Assembly (NCBI RefSeq): GCF_030506305.1
Contig: NZ_CP119421.1
Span: forward strand, 2,868,501-2,932,500
Length of the DNA stretch: 64,000 nt
Direction of reading: 5' to 3'
Origin: Porifericola rhodea
Lineage (GTDB): Bacteria; Bacteroidota; Bacteroidia; Cytophagales; Cyclobacteriaceae
In this document: positions 35,478-46,215 of the stretch, piece by piece
Numbering within the stretch: the first letter of the stretch is position 1
Layout of the letters: every line of letters starts with the position of its first letter
Position numbers and translations under genes: made by a program
Notes under the pieces: model-generated
The model's database searches: none
Seen by the model: only the letters and a program-made list of their open reading frames with translations
Told to the model about the DNA's origin: nothing

Positions 35478-36037
35478 GCTTTTCAAACCATTCTAAATTA
35501 AAGCAAATTGGTTACTTTACCTGTTTGCTTTTTTTATTTTTAGACATACCATTATAGATATTTTTATCTAGGTAATTTGGAGTTCCTTTTACCTATATTT
35601 TGCAGGCTTTCTTACACTTTTCGTTAGAAAAATTGAATTATGCTATGTGGTAAAAGTTGCTTATTTGACATCTAATTTGCTTTTTCTCACTTTAGGTTTA
35701 GCAATACTAAGCCTTAAAAGAGTCAATTATTTCGTTTTAGCTAAAAAGTATAGCTTTTTAATAAGCTTAATTTTCAAGTTGACAATAGTATGTAGCTTGT
35801 TTAAGAATTTTTGCAAGTAATAAAATACTAAAAATTGCATATTTGTTTTCAAAAATTTGAAAAGTGTCTAAATTTGAATATTAAGAATATCTTGAATTTT
35901 TATGGGTGTCTTAAAAGGAGTTCTGTTTCTACTTTTTTGACTGTGCGGTGTTTTTTTTCACTAAGTAGTCGATGGTTTTTTGCAGCTCCTCTTCTTTACG
36001 GATTCAAGTCTAATTTTTACAGATAAATAGAGTAACT
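35478..36037. other. Long AT-rich leader upstream of the first susC
   Basis: Apart from the terminator at its left end this 560-base region holds no gene I can support. It contains an AT hairpin (TAAAAAG-TATAG-CTTTTTA) at 35742-35760. No exact promoter element stands out. Confidence 0.5.
35501..35537 (+). terminator. Terminator after the 35178 gene
   Basis: AAGCAAA and TTTGCTT form the outer stem, with a GGT/ACC inner pairing, followed by a T-run. Confidence 0.75.
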
Positions 36038-39000
36038 ATGGGAATCAATTGTACCAATCGTGTCACTATACATGCCCGACGTTTGGCATTCGTAGTGGCA
36101 TTGTTCTTTTTGTGTGCCTCTGCGCACGCCCAGCAAGTAATTACCGGACAGGTTAGTTCGGTAGAAGGTGAGCCCTTACCAGGGGTTAACGTAATTGTAA
36201 AAGGCACCACCCAGGGAACAGTAACCGACCTGGATGGTAACTATCGTATTAATGCATCTGAAAGTGCTGACTCACTTACATTTTCATTTATCGGATTTCA
36301 GACACTGGCTGAAGCTATTGGTAACAGAACGACTATTAACGTTCAACTACAACCTGATACTAAGCAGTTATCAGAAGTTGTGGTAACAGCCTTAGGTATT
36401 GAGCGTGACGAGCGTGCCTTAGGTTATTCTGTACAAGAGATAGAAGGTGAAGAAATTACTAAAGCCAGAGAGCTAAATGTAGTTAACTCACTTTCTGGAC
36501 GTATCTCTGGTGTGCAGGTAAGCGGAGCCTCCGGTAATATGGGTGGTTCTTCTCGTATCCTGATCAGAGGTGTAAACTCAGTAGCAGGTAACAACCAGCC
36601 TTTATTTGTAGTAGATGGTGTTCCTCTGGACAACTCAAACTTCAACTCTACAGACCAGGCTCGTGGTAGCGGAGGTTATGACTATGGTAACATGGCTCAG
36701 GATATTAACCCTGATGACATACAGTCTATCTCTGTTCTTAAGGGTGCCAGTGCTGCTGCTCTATACGGAACACGTGCTGCCAATGGTGTTATTCTGATCA
36801 CTACAAAAAAAGGGAAAAACCGTAAGGGTATAGGTGTAAGCGTAAACTCAAGCGTTACGCTGGATGAAGTTTACGTATTGCCTAAATACCAAAATGAATA
36901 CGGCGGCGGTAACGGTCCTTTCACCCAGTTTAATGGTGAAGATGTAGCTTACTTCGCTTTTGACGAAAGCTGGGGCCCCAGACTGGATGGACGCCTGGTT
37001 CGCCAGTGGTACAGCTTCTATGAAGGTGACTCTGACTATGGTTTGAGAACCCCCTGGGTAGCTCACCCTAATAACATTGAAGACTTCTTTGATACAGGAG
37101 TTACATTAAATAATAATATCTCTTTCTCTGGAGGTAATGATGTAGCTACTTTCAGAGTATCTTACTCTAATGTAAACCAGGACTTTGTTCTGCCTAATAG
37201 TGAGCTAAAAAGAAATACCCTGAACTTCTCAGGTTCAGCCAAACTTACTGAAAAGTTTACTGCTTCAGTAACTGGTAACTATGTGAAAAATAGTGCTTTA
37301 GGTCGTCCTGGTACTGGTTATGATGGTCTTAACGTGATGCAGCAGTTTAACCAGTGGAGCCAGCGCCAGATGGACATGGACAAGCTGAGAACTTATAAAA
37401 CATCTGAAGGTATCCAACGTACATGGAACATTACTGGTCCTACCGACCTAACCCCTAAATATTCTGATAACCCTTACTGGACTCGTTACGAAAACTATCA
37501 GAATGACGATCGTGAGCGTATATTTGGTAACATTACCCTGAACTACGAATTTACCGATTGGCTGTCATTAACTGGTCGTGTAATGACCGACTTCTATACT
37601 GACAGAAGAGAAGAGAGACTAGCGGTAGGTTCTCAGGATATTCCTTCTTACTCTGAAGCAGTAAGAGAAGTAAGTGAAACCAACGCAGACCTGATCCTTA
37701 CTTTTGACAAAAGGTATGGTACCGACTTCTCACTAAATGCTTTTGTAGGTGGTAACATCAGATATAACTCTTACAACCGTAACGTAGGTACTACACAGGG
37801 TGGACTCAACGTGCCTGACTTCTATAACCTGATCAACTCAGTAAGTCCAATACTGGTAGACGATTACTTTGAAGAAAAACAGATCAACAGTGTGTTTGGT
37901 AATGCTTCTGTAGGTTTCAGAGACATGTTATTTGTTGACCTGACTTTAAGAAACGACTGGTCATCTACGCTGCCTGCAGGTGATAACTCTTACCTATACC
38001 CTTCAGTATCAGGTAGTTTTGTTTTCTCAGAACTAGAACCTTTAGTAAACAGCAACATCCTTTCTTATGGTAAATTAAGAGCAGGTTGGGCACAGGTAGG
38101 TAACGATACAGATCCTTATCGTCTGGCGCTTACTTACGCGCCTAAAGAAAGCTTCGGTGCTAACCCTCGCTATTCAGTGCCTAACGCACTTAACAATCCT
38201 GAGTTGCTGCCTGAGCGTACCAACTCTTGGGAAATTGGTACTGACATGCGTTTCTTCGGAGATCGTTTGGGCTTAGATGTTACTTACTACAGCTCAGTAA
38301 GTACAGACCAGATCTTTACTGTGGATATTTCTGGTTCTACCGGATATAGCTCTCAGATTATTAATGCTGGTGAAGTGACTAACAAAGGGGTAGAGCTTCA
38401 GCTAAGAGGTACACCTATTGCTACTAAAAACTTCCAGTGGGATGTAATTGTAAACTGGGCCAGAAACAGAAACGAAGTAGTAGAACTGGCTGAAGGTATC
38501 AATACCTATACCTTATCAAGTGCTCCGTTTGCAGTGTCAGTAGTAGCTAGAGAAGGTGAGCCATATGGTGCTATCTTAGGATTTGACTATGTATATGATG
38601 GAAATGGTAATAAAGTAATCAATGCTGATGGTACTTATGCTACTACAGACAGACAGGTGCCGCTAGGCAATGCTATGCCTGACTGGACTGGTGGTATCAC
38701 TAACTCCTTTACTTATAAAGGTATCAATGCCAGCGTATTAATAGATGGTAGAAAAGGTGCCGATATATTCTCTATCTCAAATATGTTTGGAAAGTACAGC
38801 GGTATGTACGAAGAAACTGTAGCTAACAACATCAGAGAGTTAGGTGTAGTGGCAGAAGGTGTAGTAAATGTAGGTACTGCTGAAAACCCTCAGTACGAGC
38901 CAAATACTACGCGACTTTCAGCTATTAACTACTTCCAGGGATTATACGGTGTAGACGCCGCACACGTTTACGACGGAAGCTTTATTAAACTGCGTGAAGT

Positions 39001-39217
39001 AACTATAGGCTATACTTTGCCAAATAGTATTATGGAGAATTCACCTTTCAAAAATGTTACGCTTTCATTAGTAGGACGTAACCTGGCAATTCTACATAAA
39101 AATATCCCTCATCTGGATCCTGAATCTACTTTGAGCTCTGGAAACGTACAGGGAATAGAAGGTGCCCAGCTGCCTTCACTAAGATCTTGGGGCTTTAACC
39201 TTAGCTTTGGTCTTTAA
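36038..39217 (+). CDS. SusC/RagA-family TonB-dependent outer-membrane receptor (locus 1)
   Basis: This 1059-residue receptor imports a nutrient through the outer membrane with TonB energy, capped by its SusD partner. A signal peptide ends near AHAQQ (residue 32). The carboxypeptidase-regulatory-like domain covers about 34-112, followed by SEVVVTALGIERDERALGYS leading into the plug (about 120-235), which includes QPLFVVDGVPLDN and GASAAALYGTRAANGVILITTKKG. The rest is a 22-stranded barrel ending SWGFNLSFGL. Its susD gene follows after 18 bases. The nutrient is not revealed by neighbours. Confidence 0.96.
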   Translation: MGINCTNRVTIHARRLAFVVALFFLCASAHAQQVITGQVSSVEGEPLPGVNVIVKGTTQGTVTDLDGNYRINASESADSLTFSFIGFQTLAEAIGNRTTINVQLQPDTKQLSEVVVTALGIERDERALGYSVQEIEGEEITKARELNVVNSLSGRISGVQVSGASGNMGGSSRILIRGVNSVAGNNQPLFVVDGVPLDNSNFNSTDQARGSGGYDYGNMAQDINPDDIQSISVLKGASAAALYGTRAANGVILITTKKGKNRKGIGVSVNSSVTLDEVYVLPKYQNEYGGGNGPFTQFNGEDVAYFAFDESWGPRLDGRLVRQWYSFYEGDSDYGLRTPWVAHPNNIEDFFDTGVTLNNNISFSGGNDVATFRVSYSNVNQDFVLPNSELKRNTLNFSGSAKLTEKFTASVTGNYVKNSALGRPGTGYDGLNVMQQFNQWSQRQMDMDKLRTYKTSEGIQRTWNITGPTDLTPKYSDNPYWTRYENYQNDDRERIFGNITLNYEFTDWLSLTGRVMTDFYTDRREERLAVGSQDIPSYSEAVREVSETNADLILTFDKRYGTDFSLNAFVGGNIRYNSYNRNVGTTQGGLNVPDFYNLINSVSPILVDDYFEEKQINSVFGNASVGFRDMLFVDLTLRNDWSSTLPAGDNSYLYPSVSGSFVFSELEPLVNSNILSYGKLRAGWAQVGNDTDPYRLALTYAPKESFGANPRYSVPNALNNPELLPERTNSWEIGTDMRFFGDRLGLDVTYYSSVSTDQIFTVDISGSTGYSSQIINAGEVTNKGVELQLRGTPIATKNFQWDVIVNWARNRNEVVELAEGINTYTLSSAPFAVSVVAREGEPYGAILGFDYVYDGNGNKVINADGTYATTDRQVPLGNAMPDWTGGITNSFTYKGINASVLIDGRKGADIFSISNMFGKYSGMYEETVANNIRELGVVAEGVVNVGTAENPQYEPNTTRLSAINYFQGLYGVDAAHVYDGSFIKLREVTIGYTLPNSIMENSPFKNVTLSLVGRNLAILHKNIPHLDPESTLSSGNVQGIEGAQLPSLRSWGFNLSFGL

Positions 39218-39235
39218 TCACGCTTAACTTCAGAA

Positions 39236-40756
39236 ATGACTATGAAAAATATATTAAGTTATATCAAAATATTTGTTCTGGCAGGCCTTATTGTAACAAT
39301 AAGCGCTTGTGAGGACTTTGAGGAGCTAAACACTAACCCTAACCAGCCGCCGGTAGTACCTACTACCGCGCTGCTTTCTTCAGCGCAGAAGCAGTTGATG
39401 GATCACATCTGGGATGAGTGGCATAATGGGCGTTTCGGCATGCTCTACGCTCAATACTGGTCTGCCAATGAGTATACAGACGAAAGCAGATACCAACTAA
39501 GACAGAACATTAACAATAACTACTGGCTTTACTATTATGCTGGTCGTGATGCTGCTATGACAGGTGACCCTAATGGGGGAGGTATCAGAGACTTACAGGA
39601 AATTATTCGCCTTAATGAAGAAACTCCTGAAGACTTTTCTGCATATGGTGACACTAATAACCAGATCGCTGTTGCTAAAATCATGAAAGCCTGGATGTTC
39701 CAGATTATCACTGATATTTGGGGTGATGTACCGTATACTGAAGCCCTACAGGGAGCAGATCAGGTAGCACCAGCTTATACTCCTCAGGAGGAAATCTACA
39801 AAGATCTTCTTGTAGAGTTAACTGAAGCCAGTGATATGATTGATGTAAATGGTGCGGGTTTCACTAGTGGAGACCTAATTTATGAAGGGGATATGGCAAA
39901 GTGGAAGAAGTTTGCTAATTCTCTAAAGATGAGAGTTGCCATCCGCATGGCAGATGTAGAGCCAGCTTTGGCTGAAACTGCAATTACTGAAGCTCTTGCA
40001 GCAGGAGTATTTGAAGGTAATGCAGACAATGCTTTATTAAGATATGCTACTTCTGTACCAAATAATAACCCCCTGAACGAAGACAGAAAAACAAGAGCAG
40101 ACTTTGCAGCGAGTGAACCATTAGTAGATTTACTTAAAAAGTACAATGATCCGCGTCTTGACTACTACGCAGCTCCAAATGCTAGCGGTGAGTACGTTGG
40201 TTTAACTTACGGCTTATCACAATCTCAGGCAGGTGCTATTCCTAATAGTGCTGTGTCTCAGCCAAGTGAGGTAGTGCTAAGTGCTGAGTCTCCTGGTGTT
40301 TATATGGATTATGCTGAGGTACTTTTTATCCTTTCAGAGGCTGCTGCCCGTGGCTTTATCGGTAATGATCCCGCAGACTACTATAATCAGGCTATTGAGG
40401 CCTCTATGGAGTATTGGTCAGGTCTTGCTGGTGAAACTATAGAAACAGAGGTCATTGAAGACTATTATACTAATGTAGTTCCTTTTGACGAAAACAACTG
40501 GAGACAGTCTATCGGTGAGCAGAAATGGCTGGCGCTATATATGCAGGGCATTCAGGGCTGGACAGAATGGAGAAGACTTGATTTTACTGGCGTATTAACT
40601 CCTCCTGCGGCCGGACCATTAGTAGGTACTGGAATTCCTCTTCGTGTAACTTATCCTGTAGATGAGCAAAACCTAAACAGTGCCAGCTATGATGAGGCTG
40701 TTGCTCGTCAGGGAGCAGATGCACTAAACACCCCCGTATGGTGGGATGTGAATTAA
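39236..40756 (+). CDS. SusD/RagB-like surface lipoprotein (locus 1)
   Basis: This nutrient-binding surface lipoprotein is the lid of the SusC receptor encoded just upstream. The lipobox ISAC gives Cys at about residue 25; Met3 (ATG 39242) is an equally plausible start. The opening DFEELNTNPNQPP and the TPR-like helical pattern, with KIMKAWMFQIITDIWGDVPYTEAL near 140-165, match the SusD-like group 2. At 506 residues it is normal. A small lipoprotein follows 29 bases downstream. Confidence 0.93.
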   Translation: MTMKNILSYIKIFVLAGLIVTISACEDFEELNTNPNQPPVVPTTALLSSAQKQLMDHIWDEWHNGRFGMLYAQYWSANEYTDESRYQLRQNINNNYWLYYYAGRDAAMTGDPNGGGIRDLQEIIRLNEETPEDFSAYGDTNNQIAVAKIMKAWMFQIITDIWGDVPYTEALQGADQVAPAYTPQEEIYKDLLVELTEASDMIDVNGAGFTSGDLIYEGDMAKWKKFANSLKMRVAIRMADVEPALAETAITEALAAGVFEGNADNALLRYATSVPNNNPLNEDRKTRADFAASEPLVDLLKKYNDPRLDYYAAPNASGEYVGLTYGLSQSQAGAIPNSAVSQPSEVVLSAESPGVYMDYAEVLFILSEAAARGFIGNDPADYYNQAIEASMEYWSGLAGETIETEVIEDYYTNVVPFDENNWRQSIGEQKWLALYMQGIQGWTEWRRLDFTGVLTPPAAGPLVGTGIPLRVTYPVDEQNLNSASYDEAVARQGADALNTPVWWDVN

Positions 40757-40785
40757 TCATTAGCTAAAATAAAATTCATTAGAAA

Positions 40786-41136
40786 ATGAAAGTATATAAT
40801 ATATTAACAGCTCTTATACTTTGTCTTTCGTTTGTATTTACCGCTTGCGATGAAGATGGAGAAGAAAGCATCTCATGGAAACCGGGCGACTCTTTAATAA
40901 TCAACGGTGCAGCTGAAGTTGAAGCCGGTACGACTGGAGAACCCTACTATGTAGAAGGTTTTACCATTAACAAAGAGTATACATGGTCAGTAGATGGTAA
41001 TGCCGTAAATGCTTCTCGTGAAGGGGAGTTTATCTATGTAGATTTTCCTACTGTTGGTACGCACCTTATTAAAGTATCAAACGGAGAATATGAAGGAGAA
41101 CTTACAGTATCGGTAGTTGAACCTGAAGAGGAATAA
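40786..41136 (+). CDS. Small surface lipoprotein with Ig/PKD-like domain (locus 1)
   Basis: This 116-residue protein has a lipoprotein signal (lipobox FTAC, Cys21) and one predicted beta-sandwich. The segments YTWSVDGNAV and FVDFPTVGTHLIKVS (spelled YVDFPTVGTHLIKVS in the protein) resemble a PKD or bacterial Ig-like domain: a Trp-containing strand followed by a G-T-H strand. It ends in an acidic tail. It is the third gene of the first SusC/SusD locus, and a strong terminator follows it. It may assist ligand capture at the cell surface, but that is an inference from position. Confidence 0.78.
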   Translation: MKVYNILTALILCLSFVFTACDEDGEESISWKPGDSLIINGAAEVEAGTTGEPYYVEGFTINKEYTWSVDGNAVNASREGEFIYVDFPTVGTHLIKVSNGEYEGELTVSVVEPEEE

Positions 41137-41706
41137 CAGACTGTTTATCACTAAATTTTGAGAAAGCCCCTACATTCGGTGTAGGGGCTTTTTTTTGTCT
41201 TTGTACCGACAAAAATCAAAAAACCTGCCTTCCATAGAGAACTTTATGTAAAAACAAAAGTTAAAGGTTTGATTTTGTTAGAAGTAAAATACTACATTTC
41301 ATATATTGATAAGAGTAGCATAAGTCTCAAATTTCAATACTGCGAAAAAAAACCTTTATAAATATCAAAATCATGATATTGTATTTGTTTTGATATTTTG
41401 CTTTGAATAATTAATAAATATTGATTGCATTTATGTTATTATTATAAATCCAATATTCTGCATGCATACTTGTTTTTTTCATTGATATGTATATGTTTGC
41501 AAATCTTTTATATAAATACCTAACATCTATATCTTCATTTGTCTAGATAAAATGGACTTACAATAATCTACTATTTATAGTAAAACAACATATAAAATAC
41601 TGTTCAAAAGTAAACGCTCAGCTCCTAAAAGACAGCAGGTGTAATAAGTGGTAAAAAGAGTTGAGTTTATGGGTTAGCATTTTCTTTCAACATAAATCAT
41701 ACATAT
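41137..41706. other. Long AT-rich leader upstream of the second susC
   Basis: After the terminator at its left end, this 570-base region is very AT-rich and has no supportable gene, repeat or promoter match. Confidence 0.5.
41164..41197 (+). terminator. Strong terminator closing SusC/SusD locus 1
   Basis: AAGCCCCTACA and TGTAGGGGCTT form an 11-bp perfect stem around TTCGG, followed by seven or more T residues. Confidence 0.95.
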
Positions 41707-44700
41707 ATGCGTGTAAACTTTACAAACTGCTTATCATTAGGCAGGGCAGCCTGGGTAAAACTAGGTTTGAGCAGCCTAATGATTGTTTTGTTTTGCTTTA
41801 CCAGCGTACAGGCTCAAAACCGTACAGTGTCTGGTAAAGTCACATCTGCTGAAAGCGGAGAATCCCTTCCGGGAGTAAATGTTATTGTAAAAGGCACTAC
41901 TGTAGGTACAGTTACCGATATAGATGGTAATTACAAACTAAATGTTCCTCAGGATGCCAGTACATTAGTCTTTTCTTTTATTGGACTAGCTGAGCGTGAA
42001 GTTGCGATTGGCGATCGTTCTTCCATCAATATAGAGATGAACGAAGACGCACAACAGCTAAGCGAGGTAGTGGTACAAGCTTACGGAGCAAAATCTGAAA
42101 AACTGAACGTACAGCAGATTGAAACTGTAAATGCAGATAACTTCAGAGACTTTCCGGTTGTAAGTCCTCAGGAGCTGCTTCAAGGGCAGGCAAGTGGTAT
42201 TCAAGTAACTGGTTCGTCTGGAGTTATCGGTACTTCACAGAACGTAAGAATTAGAGGAGTAGCCTCTATCAATGCTGGTACCCAGCCTCTATATGTTTTG
42301 GATGGTGTTCCTTTGAATGATGCATCTGGTGGAGCAGAAGGCTACTCTGATGAAGCAGGAGGATCTGCCCTGAACCCTATTTTCAACTTAAATCCTAATG
42401 ATATTGAATCAATGACAGTGCTGAAAGATGCTTCAGCCACTGCTCTTTATGGTTCCAGAGGAGCTAATGGTGTAGTATTAATTACCACCAAAAAAGGCTC
42501 AGCGGGTCAGAAAACACAATTCTCATTTGATTATTTTACAGGTTGGTCAGAGCCAACAGTTTTAAAAGATGTTTTAAGTGCTGATGAGTGGAGACAGTTT
42601 CGTTCAGATTACTTAACAGCCAGGGGAACACCTACAGAACCTAGTAGTTTGCCACAAACAGGGTACAACTGGTTAGATGGTGTAACACAAACTGGTAGAA
42701 CAAATTCATACTCACTTTCAGCAAGAGGTGGTACTGATAAAACAACTTTTTATGTAGGAGGTACTTATTTTAACTCTAGTTCTTATCAGATTGGAAACGA
42801 TGTTGATAAAATTAATGGCCGTCTTAATCTGACGCACGAAGCTACAGATAAAGTACGTTTTGGATTAAATTTAGGCCTTTCAAGTCTTACTAATGATAGG
42901 TTCTTTCAGGAAAACTCTACTGGGTCTCCATTGACCGTAGGTTACTTACAATTGCCATATCTTGAACCATATGATGCGGATGGTAACTTTCAAGATGTAG
43001 GATTTGATAATCCTCTAGCTTCTCAGGCTCTTAACACCTTCGAGTTTGTGTCTCAGAGAACTACCGGAAACGTATATGCAGAGTTTGAACCCATTGAAAG
43101 ATTAATATTACGTACAGACTGGGGTATTGACAATGTGTTGACTGAAACAAAAACCAGAACTGTTGACTTATTCTTATCAGGTGGTTCTGCAGGGCGTGAA
43201 ATTATTCAGGATGATAAATGGGTTTCTACCAATACTGCTTCTTATTCTTTCGATCTTGAAGACAATATGTTCACGGTTCTAGGTGGTTTTAGCTATGAAA
43301 CTTCTGTAAGAGACGACATAGAGGTAGGATCTCAAGGCTTCATTTCAGATGCGCTTCCAAATGTAGTTTCAGGAGCCACTCCAACTACAACTGAGGCTAC
43401 CGGAACAGAATGGTCGCTTTACTCTCTTTTTGGAAGATTAAACTATAACTATAGCAATCGTTATATTTTGGAAGGTAATATCAGGAGAGATGGCTCATCT
43501 CGTTTTGGAGCTAACAATAGATATGGGGTATTCTGGGCGGTTTCAGGTGGTTGGTTAATCAGTGAAGAGTCTTTTTTTCCTGAAAACAGTGCTGTTAATT
43601 TCTTGAAGTTGACTTCTAGCTATGGTATTTCTGGAAATGATAGAATTGATAACTTTGCTTCATTAGGTTTATACGGTGCTGGACGTGATTACAATGGTTA
43701 TCCAGGCTTAGAAGCTGCGCAGCCAGCTAATCCTGATTTGACTTGGGAGGAAACTTCACAATTAGACGTTAGTTTAAGTGCTCATTTTCTGGATAGCCGA
43801 TTAAGATTAGATGCGAGCTGGTATAACAAAGTGACTACTGATCTCTTATTAGATGTGCCTATTTTAACCACCACAGGTTTTACATCACGTACAGAAAATG
43901 CGGGTGAGCTTTTAAACAGAGGTATAGATATTAATCTTGCTGCTGATATTATAGAAGGGCCTGATTTTAGATGGACTGCTCAAGCAAATATTGGCTTTCT
44001 ACATAATGAAGTTCTTGAATTACCGGGTGCTTCTGTAGACCCATTTGGAAATCAGTTTGTGAGTCAAGCTGCTTTTGGTTCACAAAGAGCTGTAGTGGGA
44101 TCTAACGTTAACGAATTCTTTATCATCAGATACAATGGTATTAACCCCCAGACTGGTGACCCTGAATGGTTAAATCGTGATGGTGAACCTACAAACTCTC
44201 CAACTTCTGATGATAGAGTATATGTAGGTTCGGCGCTTCCTTCATTCTCAGGTGGTATTACTAATGCTTTTCAGTACAAAGGATTAGAGCTTCGTATATT
44301 CGCTAACTTTGTATCTGGTAGCAAATCGTATGTGAGTGACAATGAATTTTCTTATAATATTGCTGCTAGCGGAGCATTCAATATGTCAGGTGATGTGCTA
44401 GATTACTGGACAACTGTTGGGGAAAATGCCACAGTTCCTGCATTAAGAAGCGACTATATAGCTGATTTTAATAGAGAATCTACTCTCCATCTATTTGATG
44501 CCAGTTATTTAAGAATCAAAAATATCAGACTTTCTTATAATATTCCAAACAACCTGCTAGAGTCATCAAATTTCTTTGATAGGGCGGTGGTTTACGTACA
44601 GGCACAAAATGCTTTCACTTTATTTAGCGATTTGAAAGAAGCAGGAATAGATCCTGAAGTTAATAATGGTGGTACAGACACATCTGCTCAAGGAGAAACA

Positions 44701-44757
44701 TTTTTTACTTCTCCTCAGGCAAGAACCATTACAGTAGGTGTTTCTTTAGGATTTTAA
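41707..44757 (+). CDS. SusC/RagA-family TonB-dependent receptor (locus 2)
   Basis: This second SusC-type receptor has 1016 residues. The signal peptide ends at VQAQN (about residue 37). The regulatory-like domain (about 40-118) contains LPGVNVIVKGTTVGTVTD, then SEVVVQAYGAKSEK leads into the plug with QPLYVLDGVPLND and DASATALYGSRGANGVVLITTKKG. The barrel ends RTITVGVSLGF. It differs from the other two in lacking the GIERE-like stretch after SEVVV and pairs with a classical SusD rather than the group-2 type. Ligand unknown. Confidence 0.96.
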   Translation: MRVNFTNCLSLGRAAWVKLGLSSLMIVLFCFTSVQAQNRTVSGKVTSAESGESLPGVNVIVKGTTVGTVTDIDGNYKLNVPQDASTLVFSFIGLAEREVAIGDRSSINIEMNEDAQQLSEVVVQAYGAKSEKLNVQQIETVNADNFRDFPVVSPQELLQGQASGIQVTGSSGVIGTSQNVRIRGVASINAGTQPLYVLDGVPLNDASGGAEGYSDEAGGSALNPIFNLNPNDIESMTVLKDASATALYGSRGANGVVLITTKKGSAGQKTQFSFDYFTGWSEPTVLKDVLSADEWRQFRSDYLTARGTPTEPSSLPQTGYNWLDGVTQTGRTNSYSLSARGGTDKTTFYVGGTYFNSSSYQIGNDVDKINGRLNLTHEATDKVRFGLNLGLSSLTNDRFFQENSTGSPLTVGYLQLPYLEPYDADGNFQDVGFDNPLASQALNTFEFVSQRTTGNVYAEFEPIERLILRTDWGIDNVLTETKTRTVDLFLSGGSAGREIIQDDKWVSTNTASYSFDLEDNMFTVLGGFSYETSVRDDIEVGSQGFISDALPNVVSGATPTTTEATGTEWSLYSLFGRLNYNYSNRYILEGNIRRDGSSRFGANNRYGVFWAVSGGWLISEESFFPENSAVNFLKLTSSYGISGNDRIDNFASLGLYGAGRDYNGYPGLEAAQPANPDLTWEETSQLDVSLSAHFLDSRLRLDASWYNKVTTDLLLDVPILTTTGFTSRTENAGELLNRGIDINLAADIIEGPDFRWTAQANIGFLHNEVLELPGASVDPFGNQFVSQAAFGSQRAVVGSNVNEFFIIRYNGINPQTGDPEWLNRDGEPTNSPTSDDRVYVGSALPSFSGGITNAFQYKGLELRIFANFVSGSKSYVSDNEFSYNIAASGAFNMSGDVLDYWTTVGENATVPALRSDYIADFNRESTLHLFDASYLRIKNIRLSYNIPNNLLESSNFFDRAVVYVQAQNAFTLFSDLKEAGIDPEVNNGGTDTSAQGETFFTSPQARTITVGVSLGF

Positions 44758-44769
44758 AAACGCAAAAAG

Positions 44770-46215
44770 ATGAAAAAACTATTCATTATAGCTTTAACAG
44801 CATTAACGATTACTGCATGTAACGATGAGCTGGAACTATCCCCTCAGCAGTCTCTTTCAGATGAGCTGGCATTTTCTGATGCTTTGGCTGCTGAAGGTGT
44901 ATTGATTGGAGCCTACAATCTTCTGCAGGATATTCATGTGTTTGGTTCTCAGCCACAAGTAGTAGCAGATTATCAGACCGACAATGTCAATTTTGTGGGA
45001 TCATTTACAACTTTGCAGCAAATCAACAACTATAGTGTAAATGCAGATAATGGAACTGTAAGTGAAGTGTGGCAAGACCACTATGAAGCAATATTAGCAG
45101 CTAATGCTGTGATTGCTAATGTTCCAGGTATTGAGGATCCTGCACTCACCGATGATTTGAAAAACCAACTTGTAGGTGAGGCTACTTTTATAAGAGCATT
45201 ATGTTACTTTAACTTAGTAAATTACTACGCTCAACCTTATCAAGTAGCGAATGGAGCAAACCTAGCTGTACCTTTAGTTCTAGAGCCATTTACTGGTGAA
45301 GTAATTTTGTATGAAAGATCAAGCTTGGAAGCAGTACATCAACAGATTATTACGGACCTTAACCAGGTGAGAGAGCTTCTACCTGCTAAAATAGAGCAGG
45401 GTAGAGCTTCTAGCACAGCTGCAACAGCGCTTCTTTCAAGATTGCGTTTGTACCGTGGCGAGTGGGAGCAGGCAGCTAGCCTTGCCAATGAAGTAATTGG
45501 TACAGAAGGCTATGCTCTTGCAACTGATTATTCATTTTACAATTCAGTAAGTGTAGAACATATTTTTACGATCGAGAATACTGAAATAGATTTTGAAAAT
45601 CAATCTGATGAGGAAAGTGGTTCTGGTTCATGGGATAGTTATTATGAGCCTAATAATCAGGGAGGAAGAGGAGACGCTCCATTTTCATCAGATTTAATGA
45701 GTGCATTTGAAGAAGAGAGCGGAGACTTGAGGTATCAGCTTAAAGAAAAGGGAACTACGTTTAGCGGTGATTCTGCCATATTTACTACCAAATACGATGA
45801 TGGTGCATTAAACAGTAGTGACCCTTCAATAATTAGAGTGTCAGAGATGGTGTTAAACAGGGCTGAGGCTCTGGCTGAGCTAAATGGTATCAATCAGGAG
45901 TCTATTGATCTCATGAATCTAGTAAGGGAAAGAGCTGGTCTAACGGCGTGGAACCTTACTACTTTTGATAGTAAGGATGCGCTTCTTGAAGCTATAGCGG
46001 TTGAGAGAAGAAAAGAACTTTGCTTTGAAGGACACCGCAGAATGGATCTTTTAAGAAGAGGTCTTCCTTTAAGAACTGAGGAATCAATTCCTGAGTCGGC
46101 GGCCCCCATTGGCGCAGGAATAGGTGTGAAGGCTGGCGATAATAATGCTATATTCCCCATACCTCAACGTGAAAGAGATCTTAATCCGGATCTTGAGCAA
46201 AATCCTGGGTTCTAA
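44770..46215 (+). CDS. SusD/RagB-family surface lipoprotein (locus 2)
   Basis: This 481-residue SusD homologue of the classical type has lipobox ITAC near residue 17. The N-terminal domain (LELSPQQSLSDE..., about 20-230) and the C-terminal SusD domain are both present, with VSEMVLNRAEALAELNG and AVERRKELCFEGHRRMDLLRRG near 350-430 and the ending IFPIPQRERDLNPDLEQNPGF that is diagnostic of the family. It starts 12 bases after its susC and ends the locus before a strong terminator. There is no third gene. Confidence 0.96.
   Translation: MKKLFIIALTALTITACNDELELSPQQSLSDELAFSDALAAEGVLIGAYNLLQDIHVFGSQPQVVADYQTDNVNFVGSFTTLQQINNYSVNADNGTVSEVWQDHYEAILAANAVIANVPGIEDPALTDDLKNQLVGEATFIRALCYFNLVNYYAQPYQVANGANLAVPLVLEPFTGEVILYERSSLEAVHQQIITDLNQVRELLPAKIEQGRASSTAATALLSRLRLYRGEWEQAASLANEVIGTEGYALATDYSFYNSVSVEHIFTIENTEIDFENQSDEESGSGSWDSYYEPNNQGGRGDAPFSSDLMSAFEEESGDLRYQLKEKGTTFSGDSAIFTTKYDDGALNSSDPSIIRVSEMVLNRAEALAELNGINQESIDLMNLVRERAGLTAWNLTTFDSKDALLEAIAVERRKELCFEGHRRMDLLRRGLPLRTEESIPESAAPIGAGIGVKAGDNNAIFPIPQRERDLNPDLEQNPGF

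Noticed and set aside
35835-36026. 63-codon frame in the leader of the first susC
   Set aside because: Composition of translated AT-rich noncoding DNA, no initiation signal and no recognisable feature.
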